Shown here in pieces: positions 52,343 through 63,812 of a DNA stretch of 64,000 nucleotides. The notes under the pieces were generated by a model, which had not been told where the DNA came from, ran no database searches, and saw only the letters and a program-made list of their open reading frames with translations. This stretch comes from Alistipes sp. (GTDB lineage: Bacteria > Bacteroidota > Bacteroidia > Bacteroidales > Rikenellaceae): assembly GCA_017517705.1 (NCBI GenBank), contig JAFWYM010000013.1:1-64000 (forward strand), given 5' to 3'. The position numbers and the translations under genes were made by a program. How positions within the stretch are numbered: the stretch's first letter is position 1; the number at the start of each line of letters is the position of its first letter.

Positions 52343-53833
52343 CTACTCCCACACTCTCTTATACCAATTTGTTGTCTGCCATGCTACGGGGTATGCCTCA
52401 CTCGGGGCCGATGTGGTCACACCCGTATATACGTCGACATTTATGGGGTATGTGCCGTATGTGCCGTATGCCGAGTAGAACGAGGGTAGTGTGTATGTGG
52501 CAATTACGGTGCGACGCAGTTGATCGTGGAAGGCCGCAAGTGCTGCCTCGTCCGTGGCTACGGTATCGACCCACTGGCCGAAGTCGTAGAATATATGTGT
52601 ACGCTGGCCCTCGTATGTTTGTAGGTTACTCTTGTCGTAGTTACTCTTTGCTGTTGCAACAACGCTTTTTGTAGCCTCGGCGAGGGCCTCCATCTCGGCG
52701 CAGTCGTATAGTGTCACGGAGCCACAGCGTGCCGAGCTCGTATACTCGTCGCGGTAGTATAGGTAGTAACTCTCGGCGGCACCCTTAAGGTCGCTCGAGG
52801 CACCACCTGCAGCAAAGAGGTAGGGTAGCGTGCGGTGATAGGGGAATCCGCGACCCATAATCTCGCAGGGCGAGGCTATGATGTAGTCGGCAACATCGCG
52901 GAGATCGTATATGGCCTCCACGCTCGACATAAAGCAGGCGTCAAAGAGTATATACTCGAGGTCTATGCCCGAAAGGTTGATGCCCTCGGCAAGCTCGGGG
53001 ATGTCCACCTGTACGTTGTACTCGCCAAAGGCACGTGTCACCTCGGCACCGAGTGCCGGCTGCCAGATGTCGTAGCCGAGGTTGTGTAGCGATAGCTCGC
53101 CTGCATCGCCATTGAGCGCCTCGCGTGTGATCCATCCGTGGCCGTGGCCTGCCAGTACCATGCCATATCTGTCGGCTGGAGCCTCCTCGGCCATCATTGC
53201 GATATGACGGCCCACTGCCTCGGGGCTGATGATCGAGCCCTCGATGGTTATATCCTCGGCAATGGTGCGCTCGATGGCGCTCTTATTTACGGGGTCGTAG
53301 CACAACTCGCCAATATGTGCTGTGTGCTTGCCACTCTGACGGAAGTAGAGCACGCGGCAGTTCTCGCCAAGAATACCCGTGCTTATGGCTGTCTTGGCAT
53401 CCTCGATGTTATCGTCGAAGTAGCGACTGAGGCTCGTGCCGAAGAAGTAGAACATCAGCGTATGCGATGTGTCCGATGGCGCACTTAGCTGTGTGAGGGT
53501 CACGTGTGTTGCTACGTGCCCCGGAGCGTTGATTGTTATGGTCGTGCTACGCGACATGCCGTTATTGGCCTCGACATCCACGGCTACGATGCCACGCTCC
53601 GAGCAGTCGATGCCCACAACCCAGCTGTCGCTGGCCGTGGCTGTTACCTTGGGATAGGCGGCATCACCCTGCACACCCATAAGCTGATACTTGATACTTA
53701 CCGTTTGGCGGTCGTAGCTACAGCTATATTGTGCCTCTGCCGAGATATTGTACATCTTACCTTTCTCTCTTTCGCATCCAACGAGCAGAGCGATGGCGAG
53801 GAAAAATAACGCTATAAAGTTTAAGTGTCTCAT
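52343..53833 (-). CDS. C11 clostripain-family cysteine protease lipoprotein
   Basis: 496 residues. Lipobox LLVGC (Cys20), then ERE. A BACON-like domain at about 31-116 (TATASDSWVVG...ITINAPGHVA). The protease domain has the His motif LAGHGHGW (H230) and the nucleophile in FDACFMSSVEAIYD (Cys300), the C11 His/Cys dyad. Clostripain and fragipain cut after Arg; the Bacteroidales lipoprotein form would face the periplasm or cell surface. Because five fimbrial proteins nearby carry a likely Arg-cleavage motif, it is a candidate processing enzyme (inference). Promoter TATATTTG at 53854. Confidence 0.85.
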   Translation of the reverse strand: MRHLNFIALFFLAIALLVGCEREKGKMYNISAEAQYSCSYDRQTVSIKYQLMGVQGDAAYPKVTATASDSWVVGIDCSERGIVAVDVEANNGMSRSTTITINAPGHVATHVTLTQLSAPSDTSHTLMFYFFGTSLSRYFDDNIEDAKTAISTGILGENCRVLYFRQSGKHTAHIGELCYDPVNKSAIERTIAEDITIEGSIISPEAVGRHIAMMAEEAPADRYGMVLAGHGHGWITREALNGDAGELSLHNLGYDIWQPALGAEVTRAFGEYNVQVDIPELAEGINLSGIDLEYILFDACFMSSVEAIYDLRDVADYIIASPCEIMGRGFPYHRTLPYLFAAGGASSDLKGAAESYYLYYRDEYTSSARCGSVTLYDCAEMEALAEATKSVVATAKSNYDKSNLQTYEGQRTHIFYDFGQWVDTVATDEAALAAFHDQLRRTVIATYTLPSFYSAYGTYGTYPINVDVYTGVTTSAPSEAYPVAWQTTNWYKRVWE

Positions 53834-53853
53834 CTTTTGTAAAATATTTGGCG

Positions 53854-53861
53854 CAAATATA
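53854..53861 (-). promoter_or_regulatory. -7 element TATATTTG for the C11 protease
   Basis: Minus-strand match 20 bp before the start at 53833. Confidence 0.55.
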
Positions 53862-53911
53862 CAACTAATATCCCAATTATACGTGTGATGATGGAGGTAA
53901 TTGTCTCGCTG

Positions 53912-54670
53912 TTACTTATACTCGCGCGGTTTCAGGTTGTTAAATTGCCATGTGCGCTCGCGCTTGAAGGTCACATCGTCGGGTTTGTTGCGATATACGC
54001 GGCTATAGTCGAAGTAGAAGCCCTTTGTCTTGTCGTGCGTCCTATGTGTTAGGGGTATGAACTCCACCGTGCGACTTATTATGCGTCCCTCATTGTAGGT
54101 GTATCCCTTCGATGCTACAAAGTCGTAGGCGTGCGAGAACATAAGGATATGCCACGGTGACTTCTCCGTGAGCCCCGTGCCTGTAGACTCTATTGCCTGG
54201 AGTATGCCGTTGAGGTGGTTGAAGTACAGCTCCTCGCGGTGCTTGTCGCCAAGTGCGCCATAGGCGTATGCCAACATATTTAGCACCTTGGGGTTGAAGG
54301 GGTCTAGCTCCATAGCCTCGATGCCACGCTCTATGAGCACTTCAAGCTGCCCTACGGTGGGCTTTTCGGGGTCTATGCCTGCCATCACGTCGAGCATAAG
54401 ATCCAACGCCTGGTTCTCGACAAAGGGGCGGTACTCCTCCTGATATACGAAGCCGTAATATAGGTAGTAGTAGCCGTCGGCATCCAACGGCATGGTGCCG
54501 TTGCGATAGACAAGCATAAGGTTCGTATAGTAGTAGGGCGACGATGTCGAGAGCGTCTGACCGAGGATATCATCCTCGTCGGGTACGCGCACCTCAGCAT
54601 CCTGCGCTGTGAGCTCCGCAGGCAGCATCATCGCCAAACATAGGGCAACGGATAGAAGGTATTGTCTCAT
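53912..54670 (-). CDS. DUF4919 family protein
   Basis: 252 residues from MRQYLLSVALCLAMM, a signal peptide ending near LTAQD. The longer frame from 54766 would overlap dapA and lacks signal character at its start. The pattern YYYTNLMLVYRNGTMPLDADGYYYLYYGFVYQ and a TPR-like helical part (NPKVLNMLAYAYGALGDKHREELYF) fit DUF4919, an uncharacterised Bacteroidetes family. Third gene of the ligA-dapA run (28 bp after dapA). Confidence 0.72.
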   Translation of the reverse strand: MRQYLLSVALCLAMMLPAELTAQDAEVRVPDEDDILGQTLSTSSPYYYTNLMLVYRNGTMPLDADGYYYLYYGFVYQEEYRPFVENQALDLMLDVMAGIDPEKPTVGQLEVLIERGIEAMELDPFNPKVLNMLAYAYGALGDKHREELYFNHLNGILQAIESTGTGLTEKSPWHILMFSHAYDFVASKGYTYNEGRIISRTVEFIPLTHRTHDKTKGFYFDYSRVYRNKPDDVTFKRERTWQFNNLKPREYK

Positions 54671-54698
54671 TCTTTTGTTTTCTTGCCTAACGCAGTGA

Positions 54699-55586
54699 CT
54701 ATCGCAGTTCGTATTTGGCGATGGCGCTTTTGATTGCCTTGTATAGCTCCTCGCTACCTTCGACAAGAGGCAGTCGCACCTCCGAACGTGTGAGTCCCAT
54801 TGCTGCGGTCATGCTCTTTATACCTGTGGGGTTGCCCTCCTTGAAGAGTAGTCCTATAGACTCCGTGAGGTGTGTCATCGTGGCCTCAGCCTCAGCAATG
54901 CGACCCTCGAGAGCATCGTGTACACAGCGACAGAACCGCTCGGGGAAGGCATTTGCTGCTACAGATATGACGCCATTACCACCACGCTTTACGAGCTCCA
55001 CCGTTATGCCGTCATCACCCGAGAGCACGACGAAGTTCTCGGGGCGGCCATCTATGATGCGCTGCATCTGCTCTATGTCGCCCGAGGCCTCCTTCACGGC
55101 GATGATCTTATCCGTCGCGTGAGCCAGACGCAGTGTGGTCTCGGCAGTCATATTCACACCCGTACGTCCCGGCACGTTGTATACGATTACGGGCACCGGT
55201 GAAGCCTCGGCTACAGCCATGTAGTGGCGATAGATGCCCTCCTGCGAGGGTTTGTTGTAGTAGGGCACGACGCTGAGTATGGCCACTGTTCCCGTGAGGT
55301 CGAAATCCTTGAGATGGTTTACTAACGCTCGTGTGTCGTTGGCACCCATGCCCGCAACGATAGGTACACGTCCGGCTGTGTGGTCGATGACGAAGCGCAA
55401 TACCTGCTTACGCTCGGCAATCGAGAGCGTCGCTGTCTCGGCTGTCGAGCCGAGGGCTACAATGTAGTCCACTCCACCATCTATTACGTGGTCGATCATG
55501 CGACCCAAAGCCTCGTAGTCGACATCGTAGTTATTGAACGGGGTGATGAGTGCTACGCCTACACCCTTAATCTTATCCTGTATCAT
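54699..55586 (-). CDS. dapA: 4-hydroxy-tetrahydrodipicolinate synthase
   Basis: 295 residues, standard length. Active-site Tyr136 in VIVYNVPGRTG, Schiff-base Lys165 in IIAVKEASGD, and VVPYYNKPSQEG. The usual GTTGE is GSTAE here (46-50). It condenses pyruvate with aspartate semialdehyde in lysine and diaminopimelate synthesis. 20 bp after ligA and 28 bp before the DUF4919 gene on the minus strand. Confidence 0.93.
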   Translation of the reverse strand: MIQDKIKGVGVALITPFNNYDVDYEALGRMIDHVIDGGVDYIVALGSTAETATLSIAERKQVLRFVIDHTAGRVPIVAGMGANDTRALVNHLKDFDLTGTVAILSVVPYYNKPSQEGIYRHYMAVAEASPVPVIVYNVPGRTGVNMTAETTLRLAHATDKIIAVKEASGDIEQMQRIIDGRPENFVVLSGDDGITVELVKRGGNGVISVAANAFPERFCRCVHDALEGRIAEAEATMTHLTESIGLLFKEGNPTGIKSMTAAMGLTRSEVRLPLVEGSEELYKAIKSAIAKYELR

Positions 55587-55606
55587 AGTCTTATTGTTTG
55601 TGTGTC

Positions 55607-57700
<2,094 letters not shown>

Positions 57701-57807
57701 CTATGCGTAATACTTGGTAAAGGTACACATTTTGTTTGGAACGACGAAGAAAAATCGAAAAAATAAAAAAAATATCGTGCAATGCTTGTACATTATCAAA
57801 TTGTGGT

Positions 57808-57815
57808 TACATTTG
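57808..57815 (+). promoter_or_regulatory. -7 element TACATTTG for the small acidic protein
   Basis: Match 69 bp before the ATG at 57885. Confidence 0.55.
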
Positions 57816-57884
57816 CGGAAAATTTCGAGTGCAAGGCTTCGGATGAGCTGCGCCGTGGTTAAGAATAATACATAATATATATCT

Positions 57885-58196
57885 ATGGCTACTGAGAATA
57901 AGAAGAGACGTTTGATTACAAGTTTTAACAACTTAACACCCGAACAGCAGGCTGAGGTTAAGGCTCTATATCCCCTGGGTTTCAGCGAGGTGATGATGCG
58001 CTTCGATAAGCCCGATGGCACATTCTTCTATACCGTGCCCTACGAGACGGAGGATACATCATATATGGTAAAGATTGATGTTAAGGTAGACGATGGTAGC
58101 GACGACGAGAACGACGGCTACTACGACGAGGACGATTTGAAGGGTGCCGATGAGTTGGCAGATGCTGCCGATGAGGCCTCGGATGACGACTTCTAA
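57885..58196 (+). CDS. small acidic-tailed protein of unknown function
   Basis: 103 residues. A basic N-terminus (KKRRLITSFNNL) and an ordered core (TPEQQAEVKALYPLGFSEVMMRF, FFYTVPYETEDTSYMVKIDV) are followed by a very acidic tail (DDGSDDENDGYYDEDDLKG...DDDF). No signal peptide. It looks like a conserved Bacteroidales hypothetical; the acidic tail suggests a nucleic-acid mimic or protein-binding tail, which is speculation. Own promoter and a strong terminator. Confidence 0.7.
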   Translation: MATENKKRRLITSFNNLTPEQQAEVKALYPLGFSEVMMRFDKPDGTFFYTVPYETEDTSYMVKIDVKVDDGSDDENDGYYDEDDLKGADELADAADEASDDDF

Positions 58197-58210
58197 TCGT
58201 CTCCTATGTA

Positions 58211-58250
58211 AAAAATCCGTTGCACCTTCGCAACGGATTTTATTTTTTTA
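58211..58250. terminator. bidirectional terminator before mnmA
   Basis: Perfect 11-bp stem AAATCCGTTGC/GCAACGGATTT, 6-nt loop, TATTTTTTTA downstream on plus and an A run on the other side that gives U on minus. Confidence 0.9.
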
Positions 58251-58253
58251 TGC

Positions 58254-59429
58254 TTAGCGCGCTATCACGCCACTGCCGAGCAATACCTCACCATCGTACC
58301 ACGCGGCAAACTGACCTGCGGTGATGCCACGCTGAGGCTCGTCGAAGAGTATGTATAGGCCGTCATCATCCATTATGAGCTCGGCGCCCTGTAGTGGCTG
58401 ACGGTAGCGTATGCGCACCATATATCTGCGTCGCTCGCCCTCCCTCATCTCGTCGCACGCATCGACCCAATGAATATCCTTAGTCTCCACCTTCAGCGCC
58501 TTGCGATATAAGCCGGGATGGCTGTCGCCTTCGCCTACGAAGATGGCGTTAGCCTCGATGTCGGTGCCGAGAACAAAGAGCGACTCCTTACGTCCGCCAA
58601 TGCCTAAGCCCTTGCGCTGACCTATGGTGTAGAAGTGAGCACCCTGATGTGTGCCTATCTTCTTTCCATCGCGTATGGTCATACGATATGGCTCGGCAAG
58701 AGCCTTATAATCAGCATCGTCCGTATTGCGTGCAAAGCGTGGCGAGTGGGGTAGTATCTCGTGTACGTTGCCCTCCTTAGCCTTGAGCTTCTGCTGTAGG
58801 AATACCGGCAGGTCGACCTTGCCCACGAAACATATACCTTGCGAATCCTTGCGCTTGGCGGTTGCGAGTCGTTGCTCCTCGGCGATGCGTCGCACCTCGG
58901 GTTTTAGAAGGTGACCTATGGGAAACATGGCGTAACGCAGCTGCTCCTGCGTAAGCTGACATAGGAAGTAGCTCTGATCCTTGTTGGGGTCACTGCCGGC
59001 TAAGAGACGGTAGTGCCTCGTGCCGTTGCTGTCGGCCCACTCCTCGCGACGGCAGTAGTGTCCCGTAGCCACACGCTCGGCACCCAGCTTGAGCGCCTCT
59101 TTGAGGAATACGTCGAACTTTATCTCGCGATTACATAGCACGTCGGGGTTGGGTGTGCGCCCCGCCTCATACTCCGCAAACATATACTCCACCACACGCT
59201 TGCGATACTCCTTAGAGAGGTCGACATAGTGAAACTCTATATCTAAACGCTTGGCAACGAGCTCTGCAAATACCTGATCGTCGTACCAGGGACAGTCGCC
59301 CTCGAGCGTGCCCGTGGTGTCGTGCCAGTTGCGCATGAAGAGACCTATGACCTCGTGTCCCTGCTCCTTGAGCAGATACGCGGCCACCGATGAGTCTACA
59401 CCTCCCGAAAGTCCAACAACTACACGCAT
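58254..59429 (-). CDS. mnmA: tRNA-specific 2-thiouridylase MnmA
   Basis: 391 residues. PP-loop GLSGGVDSS at 6-14, the catalytic Cys pair (Cys99 in PDVLCNREIKF and the one in QGICFVGK), and GQRKGLGIGG in the tRNA-binding part. It adds sulfur to U34 of tRNA-Lys, -Glu and -Gln; tRNA-Lys(TTT) in this window is a substrate. Last gene of the minus-strand kinase-folE-mnmA run, 16 bp after folE. Confidence 0.96.
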   Translation of the reverse strand: MRVVVGLSGGVDSSVAAYLLKEQGHEVIGLFMRNWHDTTGTLEGDCPWYDDQVFAELVAKRLDIEFHYVDLSKEYRKRVVEYMFAEYEAGRTPNPDVLCNREIKFDVFLKEALKLGAERVATGHYCRREEWADSNGTRHYRLLAGSDPNKDQSYFLCQLTQEQLRYAMFPIGHLLKPEVRRIAEEQRLATAKRKDSQGICFVGKVDLPVFLQQKLKAKEGNVHEILPHSPRFARNTDDADYKALAEPYRMTIRDGKKIGTHQGAHFYTIGQRKGLGIGGRKESLFVLGTDIEANAIFVGEGDSHPGLYRKALKVETKDIHWVDACDEMREGERRRYMVRIRYRQPLQGAELIMDDDGLYILFDEPQRGITAGQFAAWYDGEVLLGSGVIAR

Positions 59430-59445
59430 AGGGAGTTATCAGCTC

Positions 59446-60048
59446 TTATTTAATCAACTGCATAAACTCGTCGCGTGTGCGGGGATCGGATAGGAAGATG
59501 CCCGTAAATGCCGATGTGGTTGTCACGGAGCGCTGCTTCTCTACGCCACGCATCTGCATACACGTATGGCTCGCCTCGATGACAACGGCCACACCTATGG
59601 GGTTGAGTGCCTGCTGTATGCTGTCGCGTATCTGCACCGTGAGGCGCTCTTGTACCTGCAGACGTCGTGCGAAACACTCGACGATGCGAGCTATCTTCGA
59701 GAGACCCGTGATGTAGCCGTTGGGGATGTAGGCTACGTGTGCCTTGCCGATAAATGGTAGCATGTGGTGCTCGCATACCGAGAAGAGCTCAATATCCTTC
59801 ACCAAGACCATCTGCTGGTACTCCTCCTTGAACATCGCCGAGCGAAGTATGGCGATGGGGTCTTGAGCATAGCCCTTGGTTATGAACGACATAGCCTTGG
59901 CTACACGCTCGGGGGTCTTGATGAGTCCCTCGCGCTCGGGATCCTCGCCTAAGAGACGTAGAATCTCGCGATAGTGAATCATGAGCTCGTCGATCTTCTT
60001 CTGATCGTATATGTCTTCGCGTCTATAGTTTGATACAAATTCTTCCAT
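59446..60048 (-). CDS. folE: GTP cyclohydrolase I
   Basis: 200 residues. Zinc and active-site motif [10 protein letters not shown] (Cys92, His94, His95), Cys163 in [25 protein letters not shown] and [12 protein letters not shown]. It forms dihydroneopterin triphosphate from GTP for folate and possibly queuosine-type pathways. Between the kinase gene (36 bp upstream) and mnmA (16 bp downstream). Confidence 0.96.
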   Translation of the reverse strand: MEEFVSNYRREDIYDQKKIDELMIHYREILRLLGEDPEREGLIKTPERVAKAMSFITKGYAQDPIAILRSAMFKEEYQQMVLVKDIELFSVCEHHMLPFIGKAHVAYIPNGYITGLSKIARIVECFARRLQVQERLTVQIRDSIQQALNPIGVAVVIEASHTCMQMRGVEKQRSVTTTSAFTGIFLSDPRTRDEFMQLIK

Positions 60049-60084
60049 AATGTAATGTGTTAAAGTCGTTTATATGGCATCTGC

Positions 60085-61569
60085 CTATAAGTACTCAGCA
60101 TAATCGTCAGGCGTAACTGTTGCCGTACCCATATAGTTGCCATCGTAGTCGTAGTAGTTGTACTCAATGGTGTAGCCGTGCGTCAGAAGCTCCTCCATTA
60201 GAGGGTCTTCATCCATATCCTTGACCATAGATGTTACCATATCCTCTATGGTCGATTTACTCGACATAACACTCTTGAACATCTTTAGTGTCGCCTCATC
60301 ATACTCCGAGATATCCTCGTCTTGCATGATTACCTCGACAACAAATATGTTATCCTCGCGGTAGGCATCGACGATATACATATTATCGCCTATGTCTACT
60401 GGCTCCGAGAATGCGTAACCAATGAGCTCATCGACATATTCACTATTCGAATCGTCGAATACCACGTCCTCGCTCGTTGCTCCGATGACAAGGAGCACAA
60501 CGAAGAGGAATGTTATGGTGCCCAATATTATCGCAGCAATCATCCATCCCTTGCCAATGCCCGTGCTCTTTGTCGATACCTCGGGCGTAGGCTTCTGGGG
60601 TGCGGGGGGTACGGGAGTTGCGGGAACTGTTGGGGGCACGGCAGGTGTGGGAGGTTCCGGCTTTTGAGGTGTCGGCTTTGGGACTATTGGCGTCGTCACA
60701 CCGACATCGCTTGTCTCCAGTAGGCGTATGAAGGCATCGATGCTCTGTGGTCGTGCCTTGCGCTTATGCTGCATAGCACCGCGTATTGTGCGCTTGATCT
60801 CGGGCGAGAGATGCTCCGTCAGGCTGTCCATACCCTCCTCCATCACGTAGCTGGCCTTGGGTGCGCGCTTGCCCGTAACGAGCGAGTAGAGCGTAGCACC
60901 GAGGGCGTATATGTCTGTTGCGGGTGTGAATGAGCTGCTGCCATCGGCCTCATACTGCTCGATGGGGGCATAGCCATGGCTTATGCCCACGGGCGTCGAG
61001 CTTGTCTGCTTGCCGTCGCTGTCATACTGTTTGGCAAGACCGAAGTCGATGAGCGTAATACGACTGTCTGCCTTGCGGAGCATAATATTCGCGGGTTTGA
61101 TGTCGAGGTGCAGGAGGTTGAGACCATGGATATATCGCAGAGCCTCGCACACCGAGCGTATGAGCTGCTTGGCTATATTCTCGTTGAGTCCACCTTGGCG
61201 TTCTATAACATTCTGTAGCGACTCACCCTCGATATACTCCATCACATAGTATGCCGTGCCATTCTCCTCGAATACATCGTATATGGCGATGACGTTGGGA
61301 TGCTCGAGGCGTGCTATGGTGCGTGCCTCTTTCATAAACTTTTTGCGATACGCTTCCATAAGTTCTGCACTACCATTCGAGCCGAGCGATACGTGTTGTG
61401 AGTCGTCGTCGCGATTGTAATACTCCTTGGGGAAGAACTCTTTGATACATACCATCTTGCGCATCATGGTATGCTCTGCAAGATATGTTATGCCGAAGCC
61501 GCCCTGTCCGAGGACCGAGCGTATCTCATATTTACCGGATTGCAGTTGTGACCCTTGTTTGAGTGTCAT
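60085..61569 (-). CDS. membrane Ser/Thr protein kinase, Pro-rich linker
   Basis: 494 residues. Kinase domain at about 15-290: Gly loop GQGGFG (21-26), Lys43, HLDIKPAN (Asp156), DFG (175-177) and an APIEQY substrate-binding segment. A Pro/Thr-rich linker (about 295-335) leads to a TM helix (about 342-363) and an extracytoplasmic C-terminus of ~130 residues without a known fold. PASTA repeats are absent. It heads the folE-mnmA run and is divergent from a second kinase. Its phosphatase partner may be the PP2C at 30262. Confidence 0.92.
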   Translation of the reverse strand: MTLKQGSQLQSGKYEIRSVLGQGGFGITYLAEHTMMRKMVCIKEFFPKEYYNRDDDSQHVSLGSNGSAELMEAYRKKFMKEARTIARLEHPNVIAIYDVFEENGTAYYVMEYIEGESLQNVIERQGGLNENIAKQLIRSVCEALRYIHGLNLLHLDIKPANIMLRKADSRITLIDFGLAKQYDSDGKQTSSTPVGISHGYAPIEQYEADGSSSFTPATDIYALGATLYSLVTGKRAPKASYVMEEGMDSLTEHLSPEIKRTIRGAMQHKRKARPQSIDAFIRLLETSDVGVTTPIVPKPTPQKPEPPTPAVPPTVPATPVPPAPQKPTPEVSTKSTGIGKGWMIAAIILGTITFLFVVLLVIGATSEDVVFDDSNSEYVDELIGYAFSEPVDIGDNMYIVDAYREDNIFVVEVIMQDEDISEYDEATLKMFKSVMSSKSTIEDMVTSMVKDMDEDPLMEELLTHGYTIEYNYYDYDGNYMGTATVTPDDYAEYL

Positions 61570-61600
61570 AATTCAACAAAAAAGTATATATAATTTATTA

Positions 61601-61608
61601 CAAAGGTA
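61601..61608 (-). promoter_or_regulatory. -7 element TACCTTTG for the first kinase
   Basis: Minus-strand consensus match 31 bp before the ATG at 61569. Confidence 0.65.
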
Positions 61609-61639
61609 GCATAAAAAGTTGGAAAAGAAAAATTTTTAC

Positions 61640-61647
61640 TACCTTTG
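61640..61647 (+). promoter_or_regulatory. -7 element TACCTTTG for the second kinase
   Basis: Consensus match with only 7 bp to the ATG at 61655; it lies 31 bp from the divergent element at 61601-61608, so the two promoters overlap in their -33 regions. Confidence 0.65.
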
Positions 61648-61654
61648 TGTTACT

Positions 61655-63736
61655 ATGGAGACAAAGATTGATATCAACCCAACAGAGTTGCGTCCGGGTA
61701 CGACGCTGAAGAATTCCAGTTACCGTATTATCTCGGTTCTGGGCCGTGGTGGCTTCGGTATAACATATCTTGCCGAGCAGGAGCTTATCAACCGTAAGGT
61801 GTGCATCAAGGAGTTTTATCCTAAGGATTACTACACCCGTGATCCTCAGACGCAGATGGTGTCGCCCGTAGCGGAGAGCTTCCGCGAGATGATGGATCAG
61901 TTCAAGGTTAAGTTCTTGAAGGAGGCGAGGGCTATCGCTTCGCTCACACATCCCAACATCGTGGGTATTTTCGACCTCTTCGAGGAGAATGGTACGGCAT
62001 ACTATGCCATGGAGTATATCGAGGGCGAGTCGCTTTACGATATCATCAAGTCTAAGGGACGTATGGATGAGGCTACGGCGCGTAAGTATATCGGTAGTGT
62101 TGCAGATGCGCTTGGCTATATTCACGCCCGCAACCTCCTGCACCTCGACGTCAAGCCGCATAATATCATGCTCTCACACGGCGATAAGCGTGTGATACTC
62201 ATCGACTTCGGTCTATCGAAGCATTACGATGAGGATAGTGGCTCGGAGACTACCAATACGCTTGGTGGCCATAGCGATGGCTATGCTCCCATCGAGCAGT
62301 ACGACAATGGCGGTGTTCGCGAGTTTGCGCCCCAGACCGACATATACTCTATGGGTGCCACGCTCTTTGCGATGATTGAAGGACGTCGTCCGCCACGTGC
62401 CCGCGATATCGACGAGAATGGCTTCCCGGCATTGCGCTCCGATATCTCGGAGTCTATGCGTGTGGCCATCGAGAAGGCTATGCAGTATCGTCGTAAGGAT
62501 CGCCCTGCAAATGTCGGTGAGTTCCTCCGCTTGCTTAGCAACGATGGTGTCGTTGCACCTGCGGATGATCCCCTTGGTGGCGCTACGAGCTGCGATATAG
62601 GCGAGACCCCTGTGATGTATGGTGCGCCTCCCGTTAAGACGGATACGAGTGCGGCGGTTAAGGATGGCAACACGCCCGAGCATAAGAAGAGAGGGGGCAA
62701 GATGTGGATGGTGATCATCCTCATTCTCCTTGTCGTTGGCGCAGCTGCGGCCTATTTCCTCTTTATGCAGCCGTCCGAGCCTAAGTATGCTCCCAACACT
62801 ATGTCTGCGCCCGCTACTGAGGAGGTGCGGATATATAACGATAGCACCGGTGTTTACGAGGTGGTGCGGATATATAACGATACTACCGTCGTTTGCGAGG
62901 CGGTGGAGAGCGCTCCGGTGGCAACTACAACCACTTCGACTACCGATACAGTCGCAACAACGCAGAAGCGTGTTACGTTGCCTGCCTCTGTTGCAGCCAC
63001 CACACCAGAGAGGGTTGCTGTTGTGGAGGAGGCTAACAAGCCTACAGTCGTGGAGAGGACTCCTAAGTCTAACAGTGAGCCTCAGACAAATGGTGCTTCT
63101 GAGTCTGCTAATACTGCGCCTACGTCAGCACCCGAGCCTGTCAAGCAGCTTACGCCCGAGGAGATTGAGGCTCAGCGCATTGAGACTATGCTCAACGAGG
63201 GTCTTGGACGTGATGGCGTATATCGTGTAGGTGACTACTACAACGTAGATGGCAAAGAGGGTGTTGTTATCGAGGTGCGCGATGGTGGCCGCCATGGTAA
63301 GATAGTGAGTATGCGCGAGGTCACGCAGAAGCGCTGGTGTACACAGGGCTTCTTCGATAAGGGTATAGCCCTTGGTGCTTCGGATGTGCAGAGCGGCAAG
63401 GCGAATACGGAGTTATGCCGTAATGCCGGCATCGCATACTTCCCCGCGGCAAGCTGGTGTCTGGATCGTGGTGAGGGTTGGTATCTTCCTGCTCTCAACG
63501 AGCTTGTTAACCTATACAATGTGAGGTCGAAGGTTAACCCTACGCTCACAGCGCATGGTGGTACTAAGATATCGAGCCACTGGCACATGTCGTCTACCGA
63601 GTACAATGGTCCCGAGGATGGCGAGCGTCAGTCTCCCGCCTATGCTGTCTGGAGCGTGCGTATGCTTAACGGACAGAAGAGTGCTAACCTTAAGACGGGT
63701 GTTGATAGCTCGGTGCGAGCCGTGTGCGTGTTCTAA
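61655..63736 (+). CDS. membrane Ser/Thr protein kinase with DUF1566/C-type-lectin-like ectodomain
   Basis: 693 residues from METKIDINPTELRPG (the longer frame from 61619 starts upstream of the promoter). Kinase domain about 22-295: Gly loop GRGGFG (30-35), Lys52, HLDVKPHN (Asp165), DFG (184-186), APIEQY. TM helix about 350-371. A Thr/Ser/Pro-rich stalk follows, with VRIYND occurring twice. The C-terminal ~160 residues (DGVYRVGDYYNVDGKEGVVIEV, GWYLPALNELVNLYN, HWHMSSTEY, RAVCVF) match the DUF1566/Fibrobacter-paralogous lectin-like fold and would sit in the periplasm as a sensor. Nearly leaderless transcript. Confidence 0.92.
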   Translation: METKIDINPTELRPGTTLKNSSYRIISVLGRGGFGITYLAEQELINRKVCIKEFYPKDYYTRDPQTQMVSPVAESFREMMDQFKVKFLKEARAIASLTHPNIVGIFDLFEENGTAYYAMEYIEGESLYDIIKSKGRMDEATARKYIGSVADALGYIHARNLLHLDVKPHNIMLSHGDKRVILIDFGLSKHYDEDSGSETTNTLGGHSDGYAPIEQYDNGGVREFAPQTDIYSMGATLFAMIEGRRPPRARDIDENGFPALRSDISESMRVAIEKAMQYRRKDRPANVGEFLRLLSNDGVVAPADDPLGGATSCDIGETPVMYGAPPVKTDTSAAVKDGNTPEHKKRGGKMWMVIILILLVVGAAAAYFLFMQPSEPKYAPNTMSAPATEEVRIYNDSTGVYEVVRIYNDTTVVCEAVESAPVATTTTSTTDTVATTQKRVTLPASVAATTPERVAVVEEANKPTVVERTPKSNSEPQTNGASESANTAPTSAPEPVKQLTPEEIEAQRIETMLNEGLGRDGVYRVGDYYNVDGKEGVVIEVRDGGRHGKIVSMREVTQKRWCTQGFFDKGIALGASDVQSGKANTELCRNAGIAYFPAASWCLDRGEGWYLPALNELVNLYNVRSKVNPTLTAHGGTKISSHWHMSSTEYNGPEDGERQSPAYAVWSVRMLNGQKSANLKTGVDSSVRAVCVF

Positions 63737-63750
63737 AGTTACGCGACAAA

Positions 63751-63797
63751 ATAGTAAGTGTCGGCACCATCGCGTGTCGACACTTACTATTTTTATG
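63751..63797. terminator. bidirectional terminator between kinase and rimM
   Basis: Perfect 13-bp stem ATAGTAAGTGTCG/CGACACTTACTAT followed by TTTTTATG. Confidence 0.9.
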
Positions 63798-63812
63798 CTT
63801 GCAAGACTAAGC

